Assembly: GCF_009724245.1 (NCBI RefSeq)
Contig: NZ_WNNK01000001.1
Location: forward strand, 248,001-312,000
DNA length: 64,000 bases
Reading direction: 5' to 3'
From: Pseudomonas spelaei
GTDB taxonomy: Bacteria > Pseudomonadota > Gammaproteobacteria > Pseudomonadales > Pseudomonadaceae
Shown: positions 43,776 through 54,660 of the stretch, piece after piece
Numbering within the stretch: the first letter of the stretch is position 1
How the letters are laid out: each line of letters begins with the position of its first letter
The notes under the pieces: model-generated
The model's input: the letters and a program-made list of their open reading frames with translations, nothing else
Told to the model about the DNA's origin: nothing
Databases searched by the model: none
Made by a program: the position numbers and the translations under genes

Positions 43776-44720
43776 GTGAAACGAGTTCATGTAGCAGCAG
43801 CGGTCATCCGTGGCATCGACGGCAGGATTCTGCTGGCGCGCCGCGCGGATACCCAGCATCAGGGCGGGCTCTGGGAGTTTCCTGGCGGCAAGGTGGAGGC
43901 CGATGAGTCAGTGGCGACTGCGCTGGGCCGAGAGCTGCAGGAAGAGCTGGGCATTCAGGTCATCACAGCCCGGCCGTTGATCAAGGTGCAGCATGACTAT
44001 CCAGACAAACAGGTGTTGCTGGATGTCTGGGAAGTCTCGGCCTTTACCGGCGAGCCTCATGGCGCAGAGGGGCAGCCCCTTGAGTGGGTGGCCCCACGGG
44101 ATCTGGTGAACTACGAATTTCCGGCGGCCAATGCGCCGATCGTCTCGGCTGCACGTCTGCCGGGTGAATATCTGATTACGCCGGGCGAACTGGAAACGCC
44201 GACGTTGTTGCGTGGCATCCAGAAAGCCATTGCGGGCGGCATCAAGCTGGTCCAACTGCGGGCACCCAACGGTTATGACCCGAAGTACCGCGACCTGGCG
44301 GTGGACGCTGTGGGCCTGTGTGCCGGTAAGGCACAGCTGATGCTCAAGGGGCCTTTTGAATGGCTGGGGGATTTCCCATCGGCCGGCTGGCACATGACCT
44401 CGGCGCAACTGCGCAAATACGCCAGCAAAGGCCGGCCATTGCCCAAGGATCGTTGGTTGGCGGCGTCTTGCCACAATGCTGAAGAGCTGGCTCTGGCAGA
44501 GTTGATGGACGTGGATTTTGTCACCCTGTCGCCCGTGCAGCCGACGCAGACTCATCCCGATGCGCAGCCGTTGGGTTGGGAGCAGGCGGCGCAGTTGATT
44601 GCCGGCTTCAGCAAGCCGGTGTTTCTGTTGGGTGGGGTAGGGCCTGCTGAACGGGAACAGGCCTGGGAAGCTGGGGCTCAGGGTGTCGCGGGGATTCGGG
44701 CGTTCTGGCCTGAGGTCTGA
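43776..44720 (+). CDS. Nudix hydrolase (MutT-like) fused to a ThiE-like thiamine-phosphate-synthase domain
   Basis: 314 residues. The N-terminal Nudix domain (1-130) has the box GKVEADESVATALGRELQEE with the RE and EE metal ligands. The C-terminal half (about 150-314) is the TIM-barrel of thiamine phosphate synthase type, with GIKLVQLRAP, SCHNAEELALAELMDVDFVTLSPV and FLLGGVGPAE. MutT-type enzymes clear oxidised nucleotides such as 8-oxo-dGTP; the role of the ThiE-like half is not settled. The start is GTG with AGAGGAGG before it. This fusion is typical of the secA-argJ locus in Pseudomonas. Confidence 0.9.
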   Translation: MKRVHVAAAVIRGIDGRILLARRADTQHQGGLWEFPGGKVEADESVATALGRELQEELGIQVITARPLIKVQHDYPDKQVLLDVWEVSAFTGEPHGAEGQPLEWVAPRDLVNYEFPAANAPIVSAARLPGEYLITPGELETPTLLRGIQKAIAGGIKLVQLRAPNGYDPKYRDLAVDAVGLCAGKAQLMLKGPFEWLGDFPSAGWHMTSAQLRKYASKGRPLPKDRWLAASCHNAEELALAELMDVDFVTLSPVQPTQTHPDAQPLGWEQAAQLIAGFSKPVFLLGGVGPAEREQAWEAGAQGVAGIRAFWPEV

Positions 44721-44732
44721 GGTGTAATCAAG

Positions 44733-44826
44733 GGCCTCTTCGCGAGCAAGCCCGCTCCCACATTTGACCGAGTACCAGCGGTGGAATGCAGTCGAATGTG
44801 GGAGCGGGCTTGCTCGCGAAGAGGCC
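44733..44826. repeat. Paired REP element, subtype GCGGGCTTGCTCGCGAA
   Basis: Arms at 44733-44764 and 44795-44826 are exact 32-base complements (GGCCTCTTCGCGAGCAAGCC and its complement). It lies between the convergent Nudix and adenosyltransferase genes. Confidence 0.88.
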
Positions 44827-44855
44827 GGGTCAGGCACTGACTAATCTGCAGGTGA

Positions 44856-45434
44856 TCAGTGCGGCTTGGCCGCCGCCTGCCACAAAACCTCCGCAACCCC
44901 CTGACGCTTGGCAATCACCCGCGCAGCCACAAACAGCAAGTCCGACAACCGGTTGATATACGCCAGCCCCACACCCTCCAGCGGCTCAACCGCATTCAAA
45001 TGCTGGCACCGTCGTTCCGCGCTCCGCGCCAGGCTTCGACACACATGGGCCTGGGCAATCAGTGCCGAACCACCCGGCAGGATGAAGTTCTCCAGCGGCC
45101 CCACCTCTTCATTCCAGCGATCAATCGCCGCTTCCAGACGGTCGACTTCAGCCGCATTGAGCGCCTTGTACACCGGCATCGCCAACTCACCACCGAGGTC
45201 GAACAAGCGGTGTTGGCAAGGCGCGAGCACCTCGATCACATCCTTCAACCCTGGGTGCTGGCCGCTCTGTTCTTCCAGGCTTGCCAGCAGCAAACCCAGC
45301 TGGCTGTTCAGCGTATCGACTTCGCCAATCGCCTCCACGCGTGGATGATCCTTGGGCACACGACGTCCGTCTCCCAGGCCGGTTTCGCCCTTGTCGCCGG
45401 TACGGGTGTAAATCTTCGACAGGCGAAAGCCCAT
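44856..45434 (-). CDS. Cob(I)yrinic acid a,c-diamide adenosyltransferase, PduO type
   Basis: 192 residues. Adds the adenosyl group to cobalamin or precursors. PduO-family motifs: IYTRTGDKGETGLGDG at the N terminus (ATP site), QLGLLLAS, and LGGELAMP; C-terminal SDLLFVAARV. The ATG at 45434 is followed just two bases from the stop of the kinase gene upstream, so the genes are coupled. The small-scale start choice is not in doubt. Confidence 0.9.
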   Translation of the reverse strand: MGFRLSKIYTRTGDKGETGLGDGRRVPKDHPRVEAIGEVDTLNSQLGLLLASLEEQSGQHPGLKDVIEVLAPCQHRLFDLGGELAMPVYKALNAAEVDRLEAAIDRWNEEVGPLENFILPGGSALIAQAHVCRSLARSAERRCQHLNAVEPLEGVGLAYINRLSDLLFVAARVIAKRQGVAEVLWQAAAKPH

Positions 45435-45436
45435 GG

Positions 45437-47473
45437 TTAGCGCTCCAGTTGAATGAGTTCGTTGGGTGGCAGCTGGCTGCCGGCCAGGGGTAAACGCAAG
45501 GTGAAGCAGGTGCCTTGGCCCTGTGTCGATTGCACTTCCATCTGGCCCTTGTGATTGTTGGTGATGATGAAGTAGGAGACCGACAGGCCAAGCCCGGTAC
45601 CCTGGCCGATTTCCTTGGTGGTGAAGAATGGCTCGAAGGTGCGTTTGCGCACGTTTTCGCTCATGCCGATGCCATTGTCTTCCACCTGAATTTCGGCCCA
45701 TGGCGGATTGAGTCGAGTGCGCAGGATGATGCGTCCCGGCTCACTGTCATCTGCACGCTGGTGAATGGCCTGGGCGGCGTTTTTCAGCAGGTTGAGCAAC
45801 ACCTGCTCCAGCTCATTGGCGGTACCGGGCACCGGGCCCAGGTGCGGATCGAACTGGCGGATGATTGCCTGGCCCTTGAAGTCGAAGCCGATGGCCAGGT
45901 CGAAGTCATTGCCGGCAATGTCCACTGCCTGGTCGATCAGCGCCGGCAAGTCGCACGGTGCCATCTGGCGGTTGCTGCGGCGGCTGAAGCTGAGCATATG
46001 GGTGACGATCTTCGCCGCCCGTGCACCGGCTTGTTGAATGCCGTCGAGCAGTTTCGGCACTTCGCGGCTTTGCAGGTAGCGGTTGACCATGTCCAGCTCG
46101 ATGCCCGCCTGTTCGGCATGTTCGAGGTTTTTCGGCAGCTCCGGGGAGAGCCGGCGACGAATGTTCTGCACGTTATGCAGGATGGCGCCCAAGGGGTTGT
46201 TGATTTCGTGGGCCATTCCGGCCGCCAGGCCACCCACTGAAAGCATCTTCTCCGACTGCACCATCATTTCTTCCAGGGACAGGCGCTGGGTGATGTCATC
46301 GATACGAATCACCACCCCGCGGCCCGCGCCGCCCATCAGCGGGTAGAAGGTCAGTGCGTAATGCTTGGGTTCGTCGTCCTTGATCCAGGTGACTCGCTCG
46401 ATCCGCTCAACGGTGTGTTGCTCCACCGTGGCCTTGAGTTGTGGCAGGAACGGCTTGAGCGGCTCGAAAGCGAGGAAGATCGGCTGGTTCAGGGCTTCGT
46501 CCAGGCGCGTACCGGAAAGCGCACTGGCCTCCTGGTTCCATTGGGTGACATACAGCTGTTCATCCAGGGCAATCAGGGCCGAAGGCATCGAGTCGATGAT
46601 GCTGTTGAGGTAGTTCTGGAATCCGGTGAGTTTCTTCTCGATCTTGCTGCGCACCTGGACTTCCAGCTCCAGCTTACGGTTGGTATGGCGGGTTTCTTCG
46701 GCGAGGCCCTGGGCCTGATCGTAGGCGGCCTGGGAATCGTCCCGCGCCCGTTTCAGTTGCTGCTCACGGGCTTCAATGCGCGAGAGCATGGTGTTGAAGG
46801 CTTCCGCCAGGCTACCGATTTCGTCATGGTTGCCACGACTGGCGCGCAGGGCGTAGTTCTCTTCCCGCGTTACCTGGCGCGACAGCTCTTCCAACTGATG
46901 GATCGGTTGGGTGATCAGGCGTTTGATCTGTCGGGCGATGACCATCCACAGCAGTACGCTGAAAATCAGGATGCCCAGGCTGGCGGTCAGGGTCCCGGTG
47001 TAGAAGGCTCCCGGCAGTTCGCTGCTGGCCACTAACAGCAGATGCCCGGAGGGTTTGCCGGGGCGGGGCAGGGTGATGACCTGGTTGCTGCGAAACTCGG
47101 TGACGCGCCAGGCTTCGATATGTCGGTAGTGGTCCGGCAGGTGCAGGCGATCACCGTGTTGCATCTGCGCCAGGCGGTTCCCGTCACCGTCATACAGGGC
47201 CGCAGCCCGGAGCGGCGAGTAGCTGGTCAATTCGTTGAGCAGGCTTTCAGCCTTGATCGGCGAATCCAGGGCCTCAGCGGCCAGGGATGGGTTGGAGACC
47301 AGCCGGCCTATGGACTGCAGGGCCTGGGGTGCCATGCTTTCCTGGGAGATCCAGTAGGCAGCGCTGATAAAGGTCAGGTTGGCCACCAGCAATACGGTGG
47401 TCAGCAGCACCAGCAGGGCCGCCAGCAATTTCTGCCCAACCGGTAGATTTTCGAGACGCTGGCGCAGTGGCAT
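45437..47473 (-). CDS. Sensor histidine kinase with HAMP and PAS domains
   Basis: 678 residues. Helix 1 ([20 protein letters not shown]), a periplasmic region with [15 protein letters not shown], helix 2 ([16 protein letters not shown]), HAMP, coiled coil, a PAS domain (about 290-400; [15 protein letters not shown]), then the H-box [19 protein letters not shown] and ATPase motifs [20 protein letters not shown] and [11 protein letters not shown]. No response-regulator gene is adjacent. In P. aeruginosa the kinase in this position affects swarming and biofilm. The start is placed at the ATG at 47473; a TTG at 47491 is less likely. Confidence 0.87.
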   Translation of the reverse strand: MPLRQRLENLPVGQKLLAALLVLLTTVLLVANLTFISAAYWISQESMAPQALQSIGRLVSNPSLAAEALDSPIKAESLLNELTSYSPLRAAALYDGDGNRLAQMQHGDRLHLPDHYRHIEAWRVTEFRSNQVITLPRPGKPSGHLLLVASSELPGAFYTGTLTASLGILIFSVLLWMVIARQIKRLITQPIHQLEELSRQVTREENYALRASRGNHDEIGSLAEAFNTMLSRIEAREQQLKRARDDSQAAYDQAQGLAEETRHTNRKLELEVQVRSKIEKKLTGFQNYLNSIIDSMPSALIALDEQLYVTQWNQEASALSGTRLDEALNQPIFLAFEPLKPFLPQLKATVEQHTVERIERVTWIKDDEPKHYALTFYPLMGGAGRGVVIRIDDITQRLSLEEMMVQSEKMLSVGGLAAGMAHEINNPLGAILHNVQNIRRRLSPELPKNLEHAEQAGIELDMVNRYLQSREVPKLLDGIQQAGARAAKIVTHMLSFSRRSNRQMAPCDLPALIDQAVDIAGNDFDLAIGFDFKGQAIIRQFDPHLGPVPGTANELEQVLLNLLKNAAQAIHQRADDSEPGRIILRTRLNPPWAEIQVEDNGIGMSENVRKRTFEPFFTTKEIGQGTGLGLSVSYFIITNNHKGQMEVQSTQGQGTCFTLRLPLAGSQLPPNELIQLER

Positions 47474-47519
47474 CGAGGTTTTCGCAGGCAAGGAACAAGC
47501 AGGCAGGGTAGCGCGTGCC

Positions 47520-48485
<966 letters not shown>

Positions 48486-48561
48486 TTATAATGACCGCGC
48501 ATTTTACCCCAGGCGTGCTCCATCTCCATTGAGCCGCGCCCCTTTTTACTGGAGAAATTAC

Positions 48562-49047
48562 ATGCCGTCGTTCGACGTGGTATCCGAACTGGACAAGCAC
48601 GAACTCACCAACGCCGTCGAAAACGCCGTCAAGGAACTGGACCGTCGCTATGACTTGAAAGGCAAGGGCAGCTTTGAGTTCAAGGAAAAGGACCTGACCG
48701 TCAACCTGACCGCTGAAGCCGACTACCAGTTGGAAGCGATGATCGAGATCCTCAAGTTGTCGCTGGTCAAGCGCAAGATTGATGTGCAGTGCCTTGAAGT
48801 CAAGGATTCCTATGCTTCCGGCAAGCTGATGAAGCAGGAAGCCGTGCTCAAGGAAGGTATCGACAAGGAGCTGGCGAAGAAGATCGTGGCTCATGTCAAA
48901 GATGCCAAGCTCAAGGTTCAGGCCGCCATCCAGGGCGAACAGGTGCGCATCACCGGCAAAAAACGTGATGACCTGCAGGAAGCTATTGCCGCCTTGCGCG
49001 CCAAGACATTCGACATGCCGCTGCAATTCAACAATTTCCGCGATTGA
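48562..49047 (+). CDS. yajQ: YajQ-family cyclic-di-GMP/nucleotide-binding protein
   Basis: 161 residues with two ferredoxin-like subdomains. Features: [53 protein letters not shown]. Members in Xanthomonas and Pseudomonas bind cyclic-di-GMP and act with a transcription factor. The ATG has GGAGAAAT upstream. A TATAAT at 48487-48492 could be its -10 box. It is followed by the mechanosensitive channel gene, the order found in P. aeruginosa. Confidence 0.92.
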   Translation: MPSFDVVSELDKHELTNAVENAVKELDRRYDLKGKGSFEFKEKDLTVNLTAEADYQLEAMIEILKLSLVKRKIDVQCLEVKDSYASGKLMKQEAVLKEGIDKELAKKIVAHVKDAKLKVQAAIQGEQVRITGKKRDDLQEAIAALRAKTFDMPLQFNNFRD

Positions 49048-49113
49048 CCCCCACCCTTGGGGAACCTGTAGGCGTTTTCAACGTCCCACGCCCCAGAACT
49101 TGCAGAAACGATT

Positions 49114-49129
49114 GAGCCCCTCGGGGCTC
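49114..49129 (+). terminator. Possible weak terminator of yajQ
   Basis: GAGCCCC-TC-GGGGCTC is a perfect 7-bp stem with a 2-base gap, which leaves an effective loop of four if outer loop pairs open. No T-run follows (GATTGCTG), so the assignment is weak. Confidence 0.4.
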
Positions 49130-49183
49130 GATTGCTGTGGGCACTATTTTTGAGCCGCACGTCCGGTAAACAGGAGAATAATG

Positions 49184-50026
49184 ATGGACTTGAACGCTGA
49201 AGTGGATAGCTTGATCAAAGCTTCCCAATCCTGGATCCCGATGATCATGGAATACGGCAGCCGGGTATTGCTGGCCGTGATCACACTGGCTATTGGCTGG
49301 TGGTTGATCAACAAGCTGACCCACAAAGTGGGCCGCCTGCTGGCCATGCGTAACGCCGACATGGCGTTGCAGGGCTTTGTTACCAGCCTGGCAAACATCG
49401 TCCTCAAGATCATGCTGATGGTCAGCGTGGCCTCGATGATTGGTGTCGAAACCACCTCGTTCGTAGCGGCAATCGGCGCCGCAACCCTGGCCATCGGTCT
49501 GGCGTTGCAAGGCAGCCTGGCCAACTTTGCCGGTGGCGTACTGATTCTGTTGTTCCGTCCATTCCGCATCGGCGACTGGATCGAAGCTCAAGGCACGTCG
49601 GGTACCGTCGACAGCATCCAGATCTTCCACACAGTGATTCGTACCGGCGACAACAAGACCGTCATCGTGCCCAACGGCATTCTGTCCAACGGCATCATCA
49701 CCAACACCAACCGCCAGCCGACTCGCAAAGTGGTATTTGACGTGGGTGTTGATTACGAAGCCGATCTGCAGAAGGCTCGTGAAGTGTTGCTGGAGCTGGC
49801 CAAGGATCCACGGGTACTGGTTGACCCGGCACCCGTTGCCGTGGTTTCGACCCTGGGTGATAGTTCGATTACTGTTTCCTTGCGGGTTTGGACCAAGACG
49901 GCGGATTATTGGGATGTGATGTTCTTGTTTAATGAACTGTCTCGAGATCGTTTAAAAGCGGCCGGGATTGATATTCCGTTTCCGCATCGGGTTATTCGTA
50001 TCATGCAAGATACTTCCGCCCAGTAA
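49184..50026 (+). CDS. mscS: Small-conductance mechanosensitive channel MscS
   Basis: About 280 residues. Three N-terminal helices, with TM3 AAIGAATLAIGLALQGSLANF (Gly/Ala-packed pore helix), then the cytoplasmic beta and alpha/beta domains with RPFRIGDWIEAQGTSGTVDS and VPNGILSNGIITN. Opens under membrane tension to release solutes during osmotic downshock. Two adjacent ATG codons (49181 and 49184) both suit the AGGAG upstream; the second has the better spacing. The 3' end is A/T-richer than the start. A bidirectional terminator follows. Confidence 0.95.
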   Translation: MDLNAEVDSLIKASQSWIPMIMEYGSRVLLAVITLAIGWWLINKLTHKVGRLLAMRNADMALQGFVTSLANIVLKIMLMVSVASMIGVETTSFVAAIGAATLAIGLALQGSLANFAGGVLILLFRPFRIGDWIEAQGTSGTVDSIQIFHTVIRTGDNKTVIVPNGILSNGIITNTNRQPTRKVVFDVGVDYEADLQKAREVLLELAKDPRVLVDPAPVAVVSTLGDSSITVSLRVWTKTADYWDVMFLFNELSRDRLKAAGIDIPFPHRVIRIMQDTSAQ

Positions 50027-50133
50027 GGACGAGGTTTGTGGCTGAACTTGGCTAGATGGTCAAGTTCTGTGTCGAAAGTAATCTCGTTAGTTAGCTAGCT
50101 TGCTAGTTATTTTGGTGATGGAATAAAACTGCA

Positions 50134-50179
50134 ATAAAAAAGCCGCTCACTTGCGAACAAGTTGAGCGGCTTTTTATTT
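50134..50179. terminator. Bidirectional terminator between mscS and oprD
   Basis: AAAAAGCCGCTCA pairs with TGAGCGGCTTTTT, with an inner extension (CTT/AAG) around GCGAACA. T-runs lie on both sides, so it serves both convergent genes. Confidence 0.9.
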
Positions 50180-50220
50180 AGAGCCGGGGCTCTAGGTCAT
50201 CTGTGTAATCAAACAGCTAA

Positions 50221-51492
50221 TTACAGGATGTTCAGCGGGTATTGCGCGATCAGACGCAGTTCGTCGATCGACGCAGAACCGTAGTAAACACCATCGCTGG
50301 AGCGATAAGTGGCTTGGCGCACACGCAGGCTCAAGTCTTTGGCCGGACCGCTCTGGATCACGTACTTGGCTTCGATGTCGCGTTCCCACTCTTTGCCGTT
50401 TGATGTCGTGCCGGTGTTGGCACCGCTACCGCTGACATAACGAGTCATGAAGCTCAGGCCTGGCACGCCGAAGGTGGCCATGTTCAGGTCGTAGCGAGCT
50501 TGCCAGGATTTCTCGTCTTCAGCGTTGAAGTCGGAACGGGCAACGGAGTTGGCCAGGAAAATCGTGCCGCCGCCGTCTACGCCGTAGCCGTAGTCACCGT
50601 CACCGGTAACCTTCTGGTAGGCCAGGGTAAAGGTGTGAGCGTCGTAGGTGTACGCGCCCTGCAAGCTGAAGGCACGGTTGTCGAGCTTGGTGGTGTTGTC
50701 TTTCTCGGCGCGTTGCAAGCCCAGACCGTCGCTTTTGGTGTCGTAAATGTTGAAGTCGACTGCGAAGGATTGCTTGTCGCTCAGAGCGTGGGTGTAGTTG
50801 ACGTTGGCGTAGATTTTGCGCCAGTAGTCTTCCACTTTCGAGTAGTACAGGCTACCGGTCAGCTCTGGAGTGAAGGCGTACACCGCGCCGGCGAAGTTGG
50901 CTTCCGGCAGGTGCAGACTGTCACGATAGCTTTGTGCTTGAGCGGTGATGCCGGTGAAGTGACCCGCTTCCAGTTTCAGCCCTTTGATTTCGTTGCTGAC
51001 GATCGAGGTGCCTTGTGCAACCTCTGGCAACAGACGGCTGTCATCGGTCGCAAACACAGGGGCAGTGGTGTACTGGTCGCCAATCTTCAGCACGGTGTCG
51101 GAAATACGGAATTTAACTGCGCCGCCGCCTTTGGAGTACTGATCTTCCGAGCGACCGTCAGAACCTGTCGGGAACAGGCCGGTGCCGGAGCGGCCCTTGC
51201 CACTGTCAAGTTTGATACCCAGCAGACCGATAACGTCGACACCCACACCGACAGTGCCTTGGGTGAAACCCGACTGGTACAGGCCGTTGAAGCCCAAGCC
51301 GGTTTCGTTGACGCGGCTCTTGCCGGAGTCATTGTTACGGAAGTCGCGGCCAAAGTTCAGGAGGCGAGTGTTGATGCTGAAAGTACTGTCTTCAACAAAG
51401 CCCTTGGAATCGTCCTGGGAGGACGCCATTGCGAACTGCGAGGTGCCTGCTGAAACAGCCAGGGCGATCATGCTCCACTTCATCACGCGCAT
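50221..51492 (-). CDS. oprD: OprD-family outer-membrane porin
   Basis: 423-residue 18-strand porin for basic amino acids and related compounds. The signal peptide MRVMKWSMIALAVSAG with cleavage near MAS is nearly that of P. aeruginosa OprD. Family wording continues: GFVEDSTFSINTR, SGFTQGTVGVGVDVIG, KGGGAVKFRISDTVLK, SWQARYDLNM and the terminal YPLNIL. RBS AAAGGAG lies just upstream. The neighbours HIT-slyX-cold-shock-Dps-aspS also match the P. aeruginosa oprD locus. A long 715-base region lies upstream. Confidence 0.92.
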   Translation of the reverse strand: MRVMKWSMIALAVSAGTSQFAMASSQDDSKGFVEDSTFSINTRLLNFGRDFRNNDSGKSRVNETGLGFNGLYQSGFTQGTVGVGVDVIGLLGIKLDSGKGRSGTGLFPTGSDGRSEDQYSKGGGAVKFRISDTVLKIGDQYTTAPVFATDDSRLLPEVAQGTSIVSNEIKGLKLEAGHFTGITAQAQSYRDSLHLPEANFAGAVYAFTPELTGSLYYSKVEDYWRKIYANVNYTHALSDKQSFAVDFNIYDTKSDGLGLQRAEKDNTTKLDNRAFSLQGAYTYDAHTFTLAYQKVTGDGDYGYGVDGGGTIFLANSVARSDFNAEDEKSWQARYDLNMATFGVPGLSFMTRYVSGSGANTGTTSNGKEWERDIEAKYVIQSGPAKDLSLRVRQATYRSSDGVYYGSASIDELRLIAQYPLNIL

Positions 51493-52207
51493 CGTGATTT
51501 GCTCCTTTGGTTTTAGGAAGAGTACTGCCGTCCCACCTGTATTTTTATCTGGGCGGCTCTTTCTTTTTTGTGTCGGCGCAAAGTTATATCACGCTGACAA
51601 TATTGACGATACTTACCCATCTATCCTTTCAATTTCTTTACGGGCCTGTCGTAAATTGCTAGGTCCATGTCGCAAATTCACAGTCCGTTTGTAACCGGAC
51701 TGACAACTTCAATGCTGTTTTTTTAACTCTAAGCATAGAAAAAATACGCCGCTTAAAGTTTAAACGCTTCCTTGAAAAGCACTGAGTCACTACTGTTTCC
51801 GGTAGTGAAACACCTGCTTCCCATCAGGTACCGTTGCCGACGATGTGGGTGTGAATGCAACAAGCGTGCTCAAACCGGTAACCGAATGTCATTTTTTCGT
51901 GAAAAGCTCCCGGGCAGTGTAAAAACCGCATAAGCACGGGCTTTTTAAGCCGTTTGGTTTGGCCTTGACGGCAAGGCTTTGCTCCTGTTCGGTGGCACAT
52001 AAATCTTGCACCCGTGGAAAACGTTACCCGTTGACCCCGTGCAGTGAGTAATCGGCGGATGCGGCTTGCACGATGTGGGGCATAAACGGATCATTTTGGT
52101 GCGTGCCTGTTTGGCCGGATGCGCCCGGGTGTTTTCGCCGTGAAGCAGCGTTCATTCGCAGGTATGCTGAGCACCTGAAACCTGACCAGCCGAACGGAGT
52201 GACTGCG
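51493..52207 (-). promoter_or_regulatory. 715-bp region upstream of oprD and the HIT gene, no gene found
   Basis: No reading frame here has a ribosome site plus plausible codon use. Part of the sequence is A/T-rich (around 51590-51780). The inverted repeat CACTAC-N8-GTAGTG lies at 51788-51807. A short palindrome centred on GGCTTTTTAAGCC occurs near 51940-51953. It must contain the oprD promoter and leader. I see no recognisable sRNA or operator. Confidence 0.45.
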
Positions 52208-52633
52208 GTGTTCGCCTTAGATCCACGTCTTCAACATGACACGCTGCCCATCGGGGATTTCCCCTTGAGCCGGCTGCTGCTGTCCAATGACTCGAATTAC
52301 CCTTGGTTTATCCTGGTGCCACGTATCGACGGTATCAGTGAAGTGTTTCAACTGGATGTCGCTGATCAGCAGCGTTTGTGGCAGGAAAGCACGGCCTTGG
52401 CGCAGTTGCTGAATGAAGGGTTTGCCGCCGATAAAATGAACATCGGTGCCTTGGGCAATGTTGTCAGCCAGTTGCATGTACATGTCATTGTGCGCAAACG
52501 GGATGATGTCGCGTGGCCTGCCCCTGTCTGGGGCAAGCATCCGGCGCGGCCTTACACTGAAGAGCAGGTAGCAGCCATACGTGTGCGTTTGCGCGCGCTG
52601 CTGCCCGCCGATTTCATCTTTACCCGGGACTGA
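52208..52633 (+). CDS. HIT-family protein
   Basis: 141 residues of the histidine-triad fold, nucleotide-binding hydrolase/transferase family. The catalytic segment reads SQLHVHVIVRKRDD: H90 and H92 are present and the third triad position is Ile94 instead of His. It therefore lacks the canonical HxHxH, as do some diadenosine-tetraphosphate-type HIT proteins of Pseudomonas. The start is GTG at 52208, with GGAG seven bases upstream. It lies four bases before slyX. Confidence 0.87.
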   Translation: MFALDPRLQHDTLPIGDFPLSRLLLSNDSNYPWFILVPRIDGISEVFQLDVADQQRLWQESTALAQLLNEGFAADKMNIGALGNVVSQLHVHVIVRKRDDVAWPAPVWGKHPARPYTEEQVAAIRVRLRALLPADFIFTRD

Positions 52634-52636
52634 ACC

Positions 52637-52843
52637 ATGGACCTGCAAGACCGTGTGATGGACCTTGAAAGCCGCCTGGCCTTCCAGGACGACACCATTG
52701 AGACGCTGAATGACATTCTGGTCACCCAGCAGCGGGCAGTTGAACGCCTGCAACTGCAAATGACGGCGTTGCTCAAGCGACAGGAAGAAATGGGCGGGCA
52801 GTTCGAGTCTTCCGAAGAAGAGGCGCCGCCGCCGCATTACTGA
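52637..52843 (+). CDS. slyX: SlyX protein
   Basis: 68 residues, mostly one coiled-coil helix: [20 protein letters not shown] followed by [20 protein letters not shown]. The family is conserved in proteobacteria with no clear function. The ATG is four bases after the HIT stop, so the genes are cotranscribed. A terminator lies just after. Confidence 0.92.
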   Translation: MDLQDRVMDLESRLAFQDDTIETLNDILVTQQRAVERLQLQMTALLKRQEEMGGQFESSEEEAPPPHY

Positions 52844-52868
52844 TTGGCCCGATCAAATGAGGGGCAAT

Positions 52869-52912
52869 AAAAAACCGCGATGCAGCATGGGCTGCATCGC
52901 GGTTTCTTTTTT
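52869..52912. terminator. Bidirectional terminator between slyX and the cold-shock membrane gene
   Basis: AAAACCGCGATGCAGC pairs with GCTGCATCGCGGTTT around ATGG, with T-runs beyond on both strands. One of the strongest terminators in the window. Confidence 0.92.
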
Positions 52913-52929
52913 CAGGGCTAGGGCTGGGA

Positions 52930-53532
52930 TCAGCGACGCGGCAATGCGGCGATCACGTCTTCAGCTTGCAGGCCCTTGTCACGGTTCATCACGGAGAACT
53001 CCACGCGCTGGCCTTCGACCAGGACGCGATGGCCCTCGCCACGGATGGCTCGGAAGTGGACGAAGATATCGTCGCCCGAATCCCGGGAAATAAAGCCGAA
53101 GCCTTTGGAGGTGTTGAACCACTTGACGGTCCCGGTATCCCGGTTGGTCATGTCGTAGTTTTGCGACGAGGCCGCAGGGGACGAACGGTAGAAGCTGATG
53201 GCCAGATGAAGAACGATGGCGACCACAGCAATCACCAGGCTGAGCAGGATGGCCGGGTGGCCCCCGACTTCAGGCATCGGTGCCAAGAGGGTAAGGGTTT
53301 GTACAACAACAGTCAGTACCAGCAGCGCGCTGACCAGGTTTTGCAGTTGATGACGCGTGCCTTTGTTCCAGTAAGGGATCACTGGCGCCAGGGTCAGGTT
53401 AAGAAGGCCGAACAAGGCCAGGTAGAGAGCGTCGTGTTGTTCCAGGTAGGGAGGGCTTCCCTGTTGCAGGCTCGGGATAAAGGACAGCAGCAAAGCCGCA
53501 ACGCCCGTTAGCAGGTGGACGATTTTCAACAT
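52930..53532 (-). CDS. Membrane protein with C-terminal cold-shock domain
   Basis: 200 residues. Four hydrophobic helices at about residues 4-20, 34-52, 64-84 and 92-114 are followed by a 15-residue linker and a complete cold-shock domain (131-197). The domain keeps both RNA-binding motifs: KGFGFI at 143-148 and DIFVHF at 155-160. The combination puts a nucleic-acid-binding domain at the inner face of the membrane. The start [10 protein letters not shown] is the only sensible Met. A close relative lies at the same place in P. aeruginosa, so it is not a recent fusion; function unknown. Confidence 0.83.
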   Translation of the reverse strand: MLKIVHLLTGVAALLLSFIPSLQQGSPPYLEQHDALYLALFGLLNLTLAPVIPYWNKGTRHQLQNLVSALLVLTVVVQTLTLLAPMPEVGGHPAILLSLVIAVVAIVLHLAISFYRSSPAASSQNYDMTNRDTGTVKWFNTSKGFGFISRDSGDDIFVHFRAIRGEGHRVLVEGQRVEFSVMNRDKGLQAEDVIAALPRR

Positions 53533-53961
53533 TTTGATTAACTCACGTTAAGACGGATCACGAAGGAAGAGCTGACTGGCACGGTTCGCTTCTGAACAAT
53601 GGGAGGCGTTGGGCACGTGCGCGGGTATCAGCCTATGTGGCTTGCCGTGAAAAATAACGGCAGCGACACGCTGCCTATTTAACAGCAAAGCCTGTGCCTT
53701 CTCAAATCAAGCATTTCGGACTGTTGCGACGGTCACGGCATTTCTGTGGCAAACACGTGTCCTAGACCGGTTCAGGGGCTTTTGGGCGTCACCCAGGTTT
53801 TTTTTTGTAACGCTCAAAGCCTTGCCTGCCGTTGGTATGCGTCTGTGCCGGGACGATTTGCCGCACGTCGTGAGGGGGCATCAGGCTGCACAGGGTCAGT
53901 ACTCTTGCTAGAGTGGTTCTGCACCTGATCAATGAATTTTTATCAATTGAAGGGGATAAAC
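53533..53961. other. 430-bp region between the cold-shock membrane gene and the Dps-like gene
   Basis: Divergent promoters must lie here. A T9 run at 53803-53811 follows no good stem, and a small 60-codon frame at 53746 has no ribosome site and an unlikely composition. I see no gene, repeat or known operator. Confidence 0.5.
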
Positions 53962-54435
53962 ATGGCAATCGATATTGGTATCAGTGAAGAAGATCGTAAA
54001 TCAATCGTCGATGGACTTTCACGACTGCTTTCCGATACCTATGTACTTTACCTGAAGACCCACAACTTTCATTGGAATGTCACGGGGCCCATGTTTCGTA
54101 CACTGCACTTGATGTTTGAAGAGCAATATAACGAACTGGCATTGGCTGTTGACTCAATCGCCGAACGTATTCGTGCACTGGGCTTTCCGGCGCCGGGTGC
54201 TTATTCGGTGTATGCCCGTCTTTCCTCCATCAAGGAAGAAGAGGGTGTACCCAGCGCGGAAGATATGATCAAGCAATTGGTCGAGGGGCAGGAAGCGGTT
54301 ACCCGGACTGCACGCGGAATCTTCCCGTTGCTGGATAAAGTCAGTGATGAGCCGACAGCGGACTTGCTGACCCAGCGTATGCAAGTCCACGAAAAAACGG
54401 CGTGGATGTTGCGCTCCCTGCTCGAAAATAAGTAA
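53962..54435 (+). CDS. Dps-family ferritin-like protein
   Basis: 157 residues, four-helix ferritin-like fold that stores iron and protects DNA as a dodecamer. The ferroxidase region reads [15 protein letters not shown], followed by [16 protein letters not shown], the Dps signature. No Lys-rich tail is visible, so DNA binding is not certain. The ATG at 53962 has AAGGGGAT upstream. The same gene lies between the cold-shock protein and aspS in P. aeruginosa. Confidence 0.92.
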   Translation: MAIDIGISEEDRKSIVDGLSRLLSDTYVLYLKTHNFHWNVTGPMFRTLHLMFEEQYNELALAVDSIAERIRALGFPAPGAYSVYARLSSIKEEEGVPSAEDMIKQLVEGQEAVTRTARGIFPLLDKVSDEPTADLLTQRMQVHEKTAWMLRSLLENK

Positions 54436-54606
54436 TCGTTATTGGCGAGTGGCGTCGACCTGGCGTCGCTCGCCTGCCGATGAGGACGGCTCCTCAGCCT
54501 GGCCCTGCACCTCACGACCTTCCCGATGCACGCGTTGGCTTGTCCTACGACGATCCACTCCACGTCTTCTGGCTGCACTTGTCTACTTGATGTTTTATAG
54601 GCTCAA

Positions 54607-54637
54607 CGACCAATGAAATAAATTCATTGAGTGGTCG
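54607..54637. promoter_or_regulatory. Inverted repeat upstream of the ribbon-helix-helix gene
   Basis: CGACCA (54607-54612) pairs with TGGTCG (54632-54637), and inside them AATGAA pairs with TTCATT. It lies 24 bases before the start of the RHH gene. It could be an operator, perhaps of the RHH protein itself, or a hairpin. Inferred from position only. Confidence 0.4.
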
Positions 54638-54660
54638 TCTGGCAATGGAGTGTCAAGTGT

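Noticed and set aside
53746..53928. 60-codon frame upstream of the Dps-like gene
   Set aside because: No ribosome site, a T-run inside, and Cys/Arg-rich composition unlike a real protein.
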